Assembly: GCA_037013495.1 (NCBI GenBank)
Contig: CM072805.1
Coordinates: forward strand, 36,745,169 to 36,809,168
Reading direction: 5' to 3'
DNA: 64,000 bases
Source: Hippophae tibetana
Lineage: Eukaryota > Streptophyta > Magnoliopsida > Rosales > Elaeagnaceae
Shown one piece after another: positions 34,801 through 48,849 of this stretch (its first letter is position 1; each line of letters begins with the position of its first letter). The position numbers and the translations under genes were made by a program. The notes under the pieces are model-generated. The model was not told the DNA's origin and made no database searches. It saw nothing but the letters and a program-made list of their open reading frames with translations.

Positions 34801-36299
34801 TAATACTCGTAGAAAATAGGTTAAGCTAAGGTTTTTAATAATCCTTACGAAGAGAATATCAAGTGAAGTATTATAGTTTACTATTTGCAAAAAACTCTTA
34901 TACCTAAGATATTACCTATTTGAGAGAGAAATAAGGCTACTTTGAAAAAAAATGTATAAATCTCAATTATTTAAAAACTCTTACAAAATTAGATGCATAT
35001 TCATGATCAAAATGAACATAACATTGAGAACTTAATCTTGTTCAAATTTTGACTATTCATTAAAATCATAAGTATATGGACAAGACACATAGACATACTG
35101 ACACACACAATGGCATATCAACAATCACCAAAAATAGAATACATGTTTAAAATTTAAAAGTATGTCAATTAATTCATTTATAATCAATCGTAAAGGATAT
35201 AAAGGAAAAAAGTATCACCAATCATAAAAAATTGTAATTAAATCCTTAATTTCACAAAATATAAAAAAATCTACCAAGAGAACTTAAAATTTTTATTCCT
35301 TTTTTTTATATATAGGCATTGGTCATTTATTTATTTATTTATTGATTGTTAATAAGAAAACATGTATAAGGCATAAACCTAATATGATGACTTTCATACT
35401 AGTTTTGAAGTAACCATCTTCATTTACTACGATAACTTCATGTATCATAGTAAATAATTCTTTCAAAACAAAGTATCTCTCTACAAAAGAATTTTATAAA
35501 GTGAAAGATAAAGTTCAAACACAAATTTGCTATTAAGATTAACTTAAGCCTTAAAATCTTACAAAAACAATCATAAACTTCAAGAATAAAATACATATGA
35601 GTTCAGTGAGTGTGTGTAAGTTCTTTTCAATATCTATCACTATATATGAATAAGCATGTAAATGTACAAGTAAAAATACCAATTTACACCGTGAATAGTC
35701 AATCAAACTAAGTGAGGTTTGTAAGTCCATTTTATTGTTAAAACAAATCTATGCCCTGTTGCTTTTATATATTATATTCTTTTGTTTTTATAATTTTTTA
35801 AACCAAAGAAATAACAATAAAAATAAGGAACAAAGAATCATACTAAAATTCTCATCTAAGGTTAATTAAACACTCAAATAAAAGTACCTAGATGAACAAT
35901 AAAGGATGGTCATGTGATCAAAAAAAGATAAACTTTTTTGTATTTTGATTTCTCTATATCTTTGACCTAGAAATCAATTACTTTAATTGTCATTAACATA
36001 TTCTTTGACTTACCTTTAGATTTCATAGTATCCTAAATTAAGATTCAACATGCATGGTAGGATGATGATAATTAGTCCTAATTAAAATTATGTGTTGAAT
36101 TTTACTTATATCTTTGAACTAATAACTTCATACTTTCTTGGACATACTATGTATAGACGAATGATAATAATGAGTCTTATAACTAGAAGCATGGAAAGAA
36201 TTATCAATATGGGCAATATTTAACAAAAATCTACACTTAGACCTAACATGACATTTTCTATCACAATGATGATATACATGCACAAACTTAATTTCTTTT
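34801..36299. other. Spacer between copia remnants
   Basis: AT-rich DNA that probably includes decayed LTR or untranslated sequence of one or both copia remnants. I could not align LTRs by eye. Confidence 0.35.
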
Positions 36300-38004
36300 T
36301 TAAATATAAATATAATGCTTCTTTATGCATAATTAGTAACTATCGTAATAGAATTAGAAAATCTTACAAATATGATTTTTGATATTGAAGTTATAGAGTT
36401 ATCATCCTTATAACCAAGGTCATGTGTATCACATGAAGAAGAAGAGTTACACGATTTTACAAACTGAGTTATTTTTGAAGATGATGGCATAATTTTTTCA
36501 TCTATATAACCTAGCCCTCTCTTGTCTCCAAAATATTTTCCATAGTCAAGAACTTTGTTTAGTCTTTCAGCTCCAATAATCAATCTCTTTATGACTTCCT
36601 TTGATTGTCCAAGTTCTTGCACAAAATTCTTGTTTTCCTGCTTAAGATCTATAAGACTTGAATTCAAAATATCAACAATATTAGATAGCTCATTTTTTTT
36701 CTTTTTCTAAGATGGAGAAACTAATTTCATACGATTTACTTTATCATTTAATTTGATTACTTCTACTAGTAACTTATCAATTTATCTCTTACAATCCATT
36801 GAGTCTATAAATAGTTCATCAAAGCTATTAGCATTAAATTTAGCAAGTAAAAATTTAGTCATTTTTCTCACCATATGAACCAATGTCAGACTTGTTAGAA
36901 TGTCCATCAATAATTACATTAAATGCTAGGTAGTTGGTGCCACAATTTATTGAGTCATTAGGATTGTCGTTGTTACTTTCTGAGTAACTAAGGGTAGCAT
37001 TGAAAGCCTTTATAGTTTTTTTTTTCTTTTTTTTTTATCACACTTAGCTACAAAATGATATATCTCATTGTATTCAAAACATTTTGGTCCAGTGAGTTTA
37101 GTTTTCTACCTTTGGAACTCATAAGTTTAAGTTCTCTCGATTTATGATTCTTTGTGAGGCTTGGTTACTAGTTACTCTATGAGGTGTTCTGGTTGAAGAT
37201 TATCTTGAGTGTTTTGGCTAAGAGTTTCAATTCTTAATCATCCTATTCTTTCTCATTATTACGAATATCAATCATAACAATTTTAAAAGCAACACATTCA
37301 TTCTTTTTAGGAGTTCGAAAGCTCATCTTAAATATTTAAAGTGAGTTAACGAGTTATTCTATTATAATGGTGTTCACATCATTGCTTTCATCAATGACAA
37401 TGACCTTTGTATGGAAGCAATCTAGTAATGAGCAAATAATAAATAAACCAATCTGAATTCCTCAATTTTCTCTCCAAGATTTAAAAAGATGTTAATAATA
37501 TTACATAATTTAACATGGAATTTATAAAATAGGTTTTAATTTATTCCATCCTAAGGTTTTCAAACCTAGTGCCTAGCGTGTGAAGTTTGGTTTTTCAACT
37601 TGGGTGTTGCCCTTATGAGAAACCTTTAAAGTATCTCGAGCACGCTTAGCAGTATTAACATCAAAAATATAATGAAACTCATCAGTAAACATAACACTAA
37701 AGATAATACTAATCTCTTTTTTATTCCAATTACTATCAATTTTATCTTTATTGGTTCACTCGTTTCTACGCTTAAGTCTGACAATATTATCTTTGGTAAC
37801 CGTAGGTGGTTTCAAACCATAAATAACATAATTTTACACATTCTTATCTAAAAAACGTATAAATGCTTTCACAAAAGTTTTTTGGTATAGGTAGTCAGAC
37901 TCATCAAAAAAACAAGCATGGGTTGTAAAAAAACCTTATCTCAAATGATCCATAACAAGGTCATAGGTAAACACTAAGTATATCTAACGATCCGCTCTGA
38001 TAAA
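36300..38004 (-). mobile_element. Ty1/copia remnant: gag region with primer-binding site, minus orientation
   Basis: Minus-strand translation gives a broken copia gag: DESDYLYQKTFVKAF, GLKPPTVTKDN, IIFSVMFTDEFHYIFDVN and TLKVSHKGNTQVEK on the way to LNKVLDYGKYFGDKRGLGY and DEKIMPSSSK at 36323-36667. Stops and shifts separate these pieces. On the minus strand, TTTATCAGAGCGGATC at about 37989-38004 precedes gag and contains the core TATCAGAGC of an initiator-Met-tRNA primer-binding site, so the 5' LTR should start right after 38004. No pol domain follows on this strand. Confidence 0.75.
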
Positions 38005-38900
38005 TTTAAAGTTATAGATCTAATTAATTTAAAGAGAGATGAATAGGTAATTTTTTGAATTATATCTAATTAAAAATCACCAAGCGGGCTTACATGAAAT
38101 TGTGTATAAATAATATAAAGAGAAAATAAATAAGAACTTGACAGGTGATATTTTAAATAAAATTAATTTAAGCTATAATAATAACCTAAGAGAAAAATCA
38201 TCGGTTCACTAGACTACTTAACTATCCACTATGAGAATCAATATTCAATTATAAAACCAATTCTTAGACTACCCACCACAACCCCAATGTAATTTACTTA
38301 CAATTTGTTTGATCCAGAACGATTAATTCATCTGCCTAAACCAAAAAACGAGCCTAACAATATATAATTTAGATTTTATAAAATATTTTGAGAGAGAAAG
38401 CACAAAATAATTAGAAGAATATAATAAGTGTGCTCGTTTAAAACAATAAGTATTAGATTGTTTATATAAGAGAGATGAAGTCTTAATGATAGGTTAAAGA
38501 GCAATTATCATTATGTCCATGAAAGAATCCATAGATCAATTATGGATAGAGACAATATAGTAAAATAACAGTTTGGCTCAAGTTTATAATTAAGTTTTAA
38601 GTTAAAACCCTATGCATTCGATCGATCTAGTCCATGCTCAATCAATCGAAATAATAATGTCAATCGATTGAAATATTTTTTAATTGATTTAACAATGATT
38701 AAAAATAATCCAAGATTAGGTGGATTGAACCAAATCGATACACTCTCTTGATTGATCAAACCTAACTTTGATTGATCTATCCTAATTTGTAAACCAACCT
38801 TGAGAGGACATAGATTGTACACAATTGATCTGTCATTTTGATTTATCGACCTACTATTCGATCTATTGACCATTATATATACTAAATGTTTCTAAGTGTA
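38005..38900 (-). repeat. Possible 5' LTR of the minus-strand copia remnant
   Basis: This lies just beyond the primer-binding site, where a 5' LTR is expected. It contains repeated ATCGATTGA/TCAATCGA-like words between 38610 and 38880, a habit of some plant LTRs. No partner LTR was found, so the limits are guesses. Confidence 0.35.
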
Positions 38901-41900
38901 TAATATGAATTCTAACATGTTTAAGTAAATAATGTATGCCTAAAACACGTTAACATAAAACTCAAAAGTTTCTTCGATTTGAATAGCAGACATGAAAATG
39001 CACTTAGAAACTAGTTTATACTTAAACGTTTTGTTCACAAATACTATCAATGCTTATACCTAACATAAAAAATTGAGGTAGTAAAATTTACATGTTAAAC
39101 CTTTACCATTATATTAAAGTCAAATTAATAAAAATTGTATAATATTAAAATAAAAGTTTAAATTATAAAAGGAATGTTAAATAAGTATGTTATATGATAA
39201 AAAAATTAAATGATAAACATGACAGAGGACATTGAGAAATAAATATGAGTATTTGTAAATATAATACAGTAAAAAAAATTATCCAAAACTTGAGGGGGCA
39301 AACCATGTGTAGCTCCTTCCCTATATATATTTAGAAAATTGGTTTTTTTGGTGTAAATAGTATACTTCTCTCGTAAAAAAAAAATACAACATAAGAATTA
39401 ACACAACATGATTACATTATTTTAGGTAAGAATTGAACTAAGTTTTGTAATTAAAATTTTCAATGATTAACTAAATCTTGGTATTATTTTTTTGTTTAGT
39501 TTAATAGTAATAATAACTTTGGGATTGTAACGAAGATATGTATTAAAATTATTTTATGTTTGTAACTAATTAATCACAAATTATATATTAGTTATAATTA
39601 ATTGAATATGTATGTATAATTTTATTAGAGCCTAATTAATCTTATTAAAATGATGATATTATCATTGTTGATTTTGAATACATTGATAATGTAAAAAATA
39701 CTTTACATATATATTCTACATACATTACAGTTTTAACATAAAATATTAGCTCAAAGTTATCCCCAAAAAATTATAGGAACAATTGCTGAAATATTTTTTG
39801 AAATAATTATTAACTGTCATAAAAATAATTGTAAAATCGTTTTCTAAAGGGGTATTTCTTTATTTTTTAAGACAGATATGTTGTCAATAATGAAATACCC
39901 ATATATGAGATAATTGCGACTGAAAAAAATAACGATACAAAAGGACGATTTTTGTGGTAGTACTGAATGCATTATATCCTTGATCTTATTAGTGGTTCCA
40001 GAAAACGACAATACTTATAGTCAAATTTGGACCTTCTTAATCCCAAACCTACGATTATTATACGAAAATAATTTAATATTTACCAAATACTGGCTTGCCT
40101 CTTGTATTCTAAGGCCAAATTGAACGTTGACTCTAAAGATGTAATATTAGAAATATTCCCACAGGTCACGTTGATGAAAAGGCAATGAAGCAAGGAATCT
40201 GGCCCATAACCTAATTTGAGTATTTCCATTGGAGTATATAGTTTTCACCCCCTGTTGACAGCTCTGGTGCGCAAACACAACTTCAATTTTGTATTTGTTT
40301 TTCATGAAGTATCCAAATATTGTTTTTGTTTGTTACTTTTGTAGTCTATTGGTTATTCTTTTTTTATTAACTCATTCTTTTTTTTAATTAAAAAAAACCT
40401 CTTTTTAGTTTTTGGATGAATATTTTAACTATAAATATGATCATTAGTAAAAATTGGATAATTTTTTTTCAAAAATAATCGTAATCAAAAGGTATAAAAT
40501 ATTAATGATTATTGTAATATCGAAAATATAGTTAACCGAAATCGAATATATATTAATATTATTATTTTATATTTATATAATTATATTGAAAAATATAATT
40601 TTAATAATAAAACACACAATATCCTGTTTATTCTTTATTAATAATTTTTTTAATAATTTATATTTTTAAAAAAATTAATTTTTCAATAATTTTTAACATG
40701 GAATGAGATATAAAATAATTATTATTATTTTTCTTAATATTTTAAGCTTTTTGAAAACTTGGTTCTAACAATCTTCTAAAAACTGTTATCATCCTCCAAA
40801 ATCTTTAAAAATATAACTATAGAAAAATTGAGGAAAAATTTATTAATTTCAAACTATGCCACCTAATCAGAATGGGAAGTTATAGTTTAAAGTGTTATGA
40901 ATATGAAAAAAAAAACAATTGATGAAAATAAAATAAACGATAAATTTATAAAGAAAATAATTATAGATAATAAATTGGTAAACTATATATTTGGTTCTAA
41001 ATTGAAAAATAGTAATTTATATAAAAATATATTTGTCACAAAGGATGAAAAGAACTTATTAAAATTACTTGGGTTTTATACAAGATGCGTCAGTTATTGT
41101 ATTTTATAGATAAATCGAAAATTTATATATTTGATACGGTGATGATCTCCGATACAACATGATTTTAATATAATAAGGATAACAAAAATCATTAATTTTT
41201 TAATAGTCTTAAATATCTTGTTATTTTTTATTATTATAAATAAGTAACAAAAAAAAATTAAGTAAAATTTTTCATATATAAAATGACATGTAAACATAAG
41301 TTTAATGTTAAAACACAATATGATAATACAATATAAAAACAATGGAAAAAACGTTAAATATTAATTCTACCAAAAACCCACCATTTTTTTATAAAATTCA
41401 TCAAATTTAAGAATTTTAATTGATATTAGAAATTGGTACAATAATTCCATCACAAAAACTTATTAATTTAATATAACTTAAAAGTTGTCTTGAATCCTAA
41501 TTTTCTTAAAGTTTAAACTGGTGGGAGGTGAACTTAACAAGTAACAATTCATTTATAATTCTTAATATTTTCCTTAATTATGAATTACTATGTTTTTACA
41601 AAGGTCAAGTGATTAACCTTTCATGTGTAAATTTTGTATTGTATATAAACAACATAATACAACTAATCTTAAAACCCAAAATTCTAAACCCCAAATCCCA
41701 AAAACTAAAACCCTAAACCCTAAATTCTAAATCCCAAATCCTAAAACCCTAAACCATATTTGAAAAAAAAATTAACTCTAAACCTTAACCCACAAATATA
41801 ACCCTAAACCTCAAACCCTAAATCCCCAACCTCAAAACCCTAAACCTTATTTATAAAAATAATATATTTTCTTTTTAAGTAATAATTATTTAGAAAAATA

Positions 41901-44900
41901 ATGATTTTAATAATGTATTTTATGTGACGAAAAAATAATAATTAAATGATATTATTTAAATTTTATTGAATATTAAGGTAATTTATAATTTTTTCATTCT
42001 ATTCCAATGGCAAACCAAATACTGTAATACTGATTCATTCTTTGATTCTAATGTTCAAACCAAACAACATTATTTTTTTTCTATTTTCATTTCGATTTCG
42101 ATTTCGATTTTATTATGTGAATCAAATATTGCCTAATATCTTTACTAATGAACGTGGATACTCTTTTTATACACTAACCTCCCCATCAAAGTGTAAATTG
42201 TTTGACTCAACACTTTGTATTTTAATATGTTTTTATATCCTAATTCTATTTGACTTATTTATCTTTATTTCTTTTTGTAAGACCTATGTAATTTTTTTAT
42301 GAGATCCATTAATTTATTTAGATACATTGAACTAAATCTCTAATTAAACTTTATAGTGTATAAACAATATCATATATTAACTCCTAAAAGTTTAATATAA
42401 AAAAAAACAAATATCACATAATCATCTTATTGATATTTTTCTTAATAAATATGTAATATTTTTTTATACACTAACAACAAATATTACTCCTAATATTTGA
42501 TTCTAACTTGAAAAATAATAATAGTAAATAATAAATTATATAAAAATATATGTATTACAAAAATAAGGAATTAAAATTTATAATACTCGTATTTTTATTA
42601 AAAAAATCAAAAATTTACAATGTTTAAAATGTTTACACTGTATTCATAATGTTTAAAAAAAATTAATTTAATTTCTTTTAATAATAAGGGACAAAAAAAC
42701 ATTTAACATTATTATGCAGGGATAAAATGGTCAACCTACTTTTTTTTCGCTTATTTCATCCCCTCACAAAATCTACACAAGAGTTTCTCTCTTCTTCTTT
42801 TTTTGTCTGTTATTTGGGTTAACTGTAATAAAAAATGAAATAAATAATATAAATTAAAAGAATTATTCGAGTTGATCAGTTTATTCCTTTCCAAAAAAAT
42901 ACCAAATGGTATTTTTTATGTTATTATTCAAAAAGAATTAAATCAAAATATTTTAAATATGAATTTTTTAAACATTATAAATAATAAATAAAAATCCTTT
43001 CAAAATATAAGTAATTTATAAAAAAATTATAAAACATAAATATTATAAAAATTCCGAGCCCACTAAAATTAACTTAACTAATGGTTATTAAAATTATTGA
43101 CTTTTATAAAAGGGGCGGCAACATTTCATTTGGATTTCTTCTTCACAATAAAAGTAGAGGTGCAGCTCACTTGGTTTCTTTTGAGTTATACTTTAACTCA
43201 TTTTTATCTAAGGTTAAATTAGATTACTTATAAATAGTTTTTTTTTTACAATTATATTTTTAATAATTTTTTTTATGAAATAGTTTGATTTATTTAATTT
43301 TTTTTATTGATTTATGATATTAAATGACTTGACTTATTATTTTTGTTAAACTCATTTTGATAATTTTATGATATTAATTTTTTAAATATTAGATAATGAT
43401 GTAATAATTATATTATAATTAGTAAAATAAATTAATTAATGGTTCAAGTTTGTTGATCAATGAAAAAATTTGAATGTTTAGAAGAAAAAAAGATTATTAT
43501 TTAGGTAAAAAATAAACTAAAAAAGTGTTAAGTAAAAAAAAATTATTAAATGAATTAGTGAGGTGTGTGTTTAAGTTTGTGAATGAGGTGGATTAGGTTT
43601 GTTTAATTTATGAAATAATTAATTTTAAATAAATTAAATTGACGTAAAAAAATTATTTTTACATATTTAAATAAAATTACAAAAGAGAATATACAACCTA
43701 AATGCTTACTTATCTAGTGAGAAGAACACAAAGCTAAAACACGAATTATAATGGTGCCTAGGATAATCGACCTTCTTCTCTTAAACTATTATCACTTTTT
43801 TTTTTATTTTCCACGCACATGAATTAATTTTAAAAAAATATAATTTTACTTTTAAATTATTAGGAAGATATATATTTTTTATTTTATAAAAATATATGTT
43901 TAAAAATATAAAAATATTTTATTATTATATATAATAATAATAATAATAATATAAAAATTAAATTTATACTATATAATTAAATCTTTTAATTTTTAACGTT
44001 ATTTTAAGATTATTTAAAACAAATTCCAACATGGCATAAACTCAAACACGCTAAAGTGTTGTTTAAATATATAAATGATAAGCCATTTATGTTATTTATT
44101 TATTAGTTTGTTGATAAGATTTATATTTTTTTATTTTTAATTAAATATTTAAATTATGTTAAATATAGTTTAATTTGAAAAAATTAAATTTATAAGCACT
44201 ACTAAAATATTTGCTGCAACTTTGAACTCATTAATTGACTCTCAAAACTATAATTTAAACCAAGTCGGCAGCAATGGAAAGTTAAAAACTGACATAAAAC
44301 TCGAAAGAGAGGACAGCGTTTTGCCACATAAACAAACTGAAAGAAATAAAATTAATTGACATTATATATAAACGATATATGTTATAATCGAGTTGAACAT
44401 GATTATTGTGTTGCAACATGGTGTAGGTATTAGCTGATTTTTAAGCCGCCACTATCTCATCCCTGTTAAGATAAAATGATATAATAATTAAGTTATTTTC
44501 AATAAATATATATTTTAATTTTATATCTATTAAATAGAATAAAAAAATCTATCATTTTTATAAAATTTTATTATCTTTACATAATACCTCTTATAAAAGT
44601 AAAAGTAATAAATATATTACGCCTCATCTAATATGAAAAAATTTAAAATATATTTTCACTAAAATTCATACTTTAACAAATTATTTTTCAAATTAAAATC
44701 GGTTCATCTTCTTTCTCATTTTACTTTATTGATAATAATGATATCTTAAATAAAAATATAGCCAATAAATGTATATTAATGTTAATTATAATATAATATG
44801 TGTTAAAATAATTTTAAAAATAAAAATTATTTTTTTAAAAAAAATCTATCCTATAATACACAATAATTAATTAATTTGTATATAAATTTGTCTATAACTA

Positions 44901-46760
44901 GCAATTTTGTTTACCTAACATTAGTTAAAATATTTTATACTATAATTATATGTCATAATATAATTTATTTTTTGTTTAATAAGTGTTCATAATTAGTTAA
45001 ATATCTCACTTTTTTAGATTTTTAATATAATATTGAATCCTATTTATATGTTATGTATTTAATAATTATGTATATTTAATAAAATTTAATTAATAATTAT
45101 ATGTTTATTAATGTAAACAGTGTTATTAATTATTTTTAGATTATACTTTTAATTATATTGTTTAATTTCTTTATATATATTTTTATTTTTTAAATAGTTA
45201 TATTAATATTATATTTTATTAATTTAAAGTATAACATTTTTAAAAATAATAAATATTTTTTATTATTATTAAAATATTTACTATTAATATATGTCTTTTG
45301 TCATCTACAACCTTTAATATAATTCTACCTAAATTTTTGTGACAAAAGTGGCTTGTACCTACAACATCAAATATTACTTTAAAAATTATATTTTTTTTAT
45401 AAATAAGAATATTTTTATAAAATAATTAAATATTATTCCAAAAGTTATATTAATAATTTTTTATTAATTTCATATCATATATTTGCTTTTAATTTACTTT
45501 TAATTTATTATATATAGTAAAAAATTAAAAAAATTCATAAAAAAATTAATACATGAATAATATTAATAGGATAAATAATATTACACTAAATTTAACATAA
45601 TATTATTAATTACAATAAATTTAATATTTTGATACAAGTTTTAAAATACTATAATAAAACACTAACACTACTTGACAGCTTCCAATAACTCAAGGAGCAA
45701 ACCAAACTTGAGAAAAGAAAAGGCAAACCAAAGAGAATGGATATACATGGATAAGTGTAATATTATTTAATTCATTAAATTATCACCCAAAATTTATTTA
45801 AAATTAATAAATAGTACGCTTGCCAGTTATATTTAAAAGTCCCACAAGAGACATATTTGCTGATATCAGTACCCCCAACGTCACAGGTACTTATTTGTTA
45901 AAATATTACAACTCATATTTAATTCATATTTAAATTCTACTTCTTTTTAAATTATTTTTATATATTTCAAAAAAATTAATATATAAAATAAAGTAAATTT
46001 TATACTTATCGTTTAAAATATAGTACAAATAAAAATATTAATATCCTCAAAAATTTTATATTAATATGATGTAATCTAATAAATTTAGAATAATCATATT
46101 TTCATAATAATAATTATTATTATCAAAATAAAATATATATTTTTAAAATAAACAAAAGTAAATAATTTACTAATATTTATTGATCTAAAAGTATTAACTC
46201 TTCAATTTTATTGATTATTTTAAAAAAATAATTGTTAATTGTGTTTTTAAAAAAAGTTTACCTCATTAATTTACATCATCGTGTTATTAATATTATCAAA
46301 GTTATAAAATCAATATATAATTTTAAAAATTTATATACTTTAAGTTTGAACTAAATTTAAATAACATATCTTGATGAATCTATTTGAGGTACACAAATAT
46401 ATATAATTAAAAACTTTCGATTAACATTAATCGCGATATATATATATATATATATGAATTAATGATATTATTTTAATGCATTTCAATTTTAGAAATTTCA
46501 ATACTCTCCTTCCATTCATCTTCCAGTGAGGTGCTTTCCTCTTTCCTTATTTATTCTACTCCTAATTAAACTTTCCTCTTAGAAACCCTTATATCTTGTT
46601 TTTTTCTTTTTTTGTTTCTGTCCTTTTTTCAGACTAAACCTAGAGTGAGTCCTTGAGCACACCAAAAATGGGTCTCTGAAATAATATTAGTAATTTATAA
46701 CACAAAGAGATCAGAATATTATTCATTAGTGCTGCTAGAAAAAGTCGATCGAGAACATAG
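38901..46760. other. Long gene-free AT-rich region
   Basis: About 7.8 kb without any coding feature I can support. It holds the telomere-like tract at 41660-41850, a small hexamer repeat (TTTCGA)n near 42090, and (AT)n tracts, for example 46436-46456. The last few hundred bases are the promoter and leader of the WRKY70-like gene. Confidence 0.5.
41660..41850. repeat. Degenerate telomere-like (CCCTAAA) tract
   Basis: Many imperfect copies of AAACCCTAAA/AACCCTAAACCCTAAA, mixed with variants such as CCCAAAATTCTAAA and AACCTCAAACCCTAAAT, in about 190 bases on the plus strand. Only a few units are exact plant telomere repeats. This looks like an old interstitial array, or the A/C-rich telo-box-like sequence common in plant intergenic DNA. 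Confidence 0.75.
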
Positions 46761-47585
46761 ATGAATAAAAAAATGGGTATTTATTTCCCAGAAGAGGTGT
46801 TCAAAAGACTAATGAAAGAGCTAGTTCAAGGGAAAGAGTGGGCAACCCAGCTTAAGAAGCTTCTCGAAAAACCATGTGGAGAAAATGTTTCAGTTTCAGC
46901 TGAGGATCTCGTGTTGAAGATCTGGGCATCTTTTAGTGAGAGTGTTACTATGTTGAACTACTCTAATTCTCCTCAGTCTGGTGGTTATGACGTTTGTCAG
47001 ATCAAGCCAGAACCTTCCCATTTAGATCATTCACATTGTGATGAACGGAGTTTCGAGGATTCCGGCCAGAGCCCAAAGAGGCCGCCGCCGGCTAGCATCA
47101 GAGATCGGAGGGGGTGTTGTAAGAGAAGGTAATTAAAAATAAAATTGAAATATTCTGAGATATATTTTTCTATTAATTCAACTGTTTGTTTACTTATACT
47201 TTTTACTCTGTTTGTTCATTATTCCATATATTTTGTCGATTCACAAAAAAGCTTTTTATATGATATATTATCCAATTTACATATTAATTTTAAATTTAAT
47301 TAATAACTAAACAAATTTTATTTGTTGCGTGCAGCACTACTCTTAAAAAATAGGCATACTTTGTAAATTTGGATTTAAATAGATTAATATTTCTATGAAG
47401 AGGCTCATTAATCTCCTTACTACACTGTGTTTTTCTGTAATTGCAGAAAAACTTCACATACAAGAAGAGTGGTGTCTACCACCGTAGTTGATGGTCAAAC
47501 TTGGAGAAAATATGGCCAAAAGGCAATTCTAAATGCCCCTTACCCAAGGTTAATTTTCACCTTTGATTCTGCCATCAATTTACTG

Positions 47586-47626
<41 letters not shown>

Positions 47627-48849
47627 GGAGCATTTTGGTGACAAATAATGAATACTTGACCATGTATTGAATAATTAAATCAATAGTCACAAGTTAAAAG
47701 ACGTTAATAATTTTTAAAATCCAGATGATAATAAGTAACACTAAATTATACATTCATTACTAGATTTATTATTTATAATTATTAATTTGCTAATTATTAT
47801 ATATACGTGTAACAAATACACATTAAATATGTAATTAGAAATGACTGAAAATGTGTATTTTAATTTATTCCATAAAAGTTATCAATGCTTAAGTGATTTG
47901 GAGTCATTAGAGACATATGTAGCAGCAATACATGAGCAGAATATCAAAATTTAAAATCCTTACATGCACCCCAAATCTACAAAAGAAAATTACTCTAGTA
48001 AATTATCTACAAATGGAAATGATAAAAACTTTAGGTTTAATTAGATAATATAACCTTATTTCATTTTTAATTCATTCGTGAGGTGCATACATTTTTTATA
48101 AAGTTTTTATATGTTAAAAAATTCGATATATATATATTTTTATAGGATTAATAATGAAATCATGTAAATATATAATTAAGTGAAATTTATTAGGAGACAC
48201 AATGAAAATTGAGATATATAAAAGGAATATCTTCCCAAAAGCCTAACTTGTTGATCAGTACCCATTAATTAACCACACTTAATTGTATATATAGAGGGAA
48301 GCGTAACTATATATATTATATATTTTATTGTGGTTGATCTTCAGGGCTTACTTCAGATGTACTCGCAAGCACGACGAAGGTTGTAAAGCAACCAAACAAG
48401 TGCAACAAACCCAAGCCAATCCTCGAACGTATGAATTGACATACATTGGTCAACATACTTGCACAAAAATGCAATTCAAAGGCTTCGAAGATTCGAAACC
48501 TTACGTCTTTAGTTGTAATGACACAAGTTCTACTGCGAATATGCAATTAGCTGATCAGCAGTACTTGAGTTCATCATCTACCAGTATTATAATAAATGAA
48601 GAGGAAAACAAAGCAGAAATTACTATTACACCAAGTGATCTAAAAGACAATAATATTCCATCATCATTTGATGATACTAACTATCTCTGGTCGGATTTAG
48701 AAGGTTTTCAGCTTTCAGAGCCTACAGTCTACACGTCACCAAATATAATGTCTGATAATGAGAATTTGGTTTCTATGATGCACTCAGAGATTGGTTTTCA
48801 CAATTTGGACATGGATTTTGTTGATGACTTTCGATTTGATGAACCATAA
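46761..48849 (+). CDS. WRKY70: Group III WRKY transcription factor, WRKY70/WRKY54-like
   Basis: Three exons, 46761-47128, 47447-47548 and 48345-48849, encode 324 residues. The WRKY domain has WRKYGQK at 142-148 and a C2HC zinc finger: C162, C170, H194, C196 (C-x7-C-x23-H-x-C), which defines group III. The intron inside the domain splits the codon of the Arg in PYPR, the conserved group III position. The N-terminal segment ([20 protein letters not shown]) is helical, as in WRKY54/70 relatives, and the C-terminus is acidic. WRKY70/54 are nuclear W-box binders that set the balance of salicylate and jasmonate defence and senescence. The start could be Met1 or Met5. Neighbour: a convergent WRKY55-like gene 1.5 kb downstream. 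Confidence 0.93.

Noticed and set aside
38610-38873. 87-codon minus-strand open frame rich in Asn/Ser/Ile
   Set aside because: It reads through the repeated ATCGATTGA-like words of a presumed LTR and has no domain.
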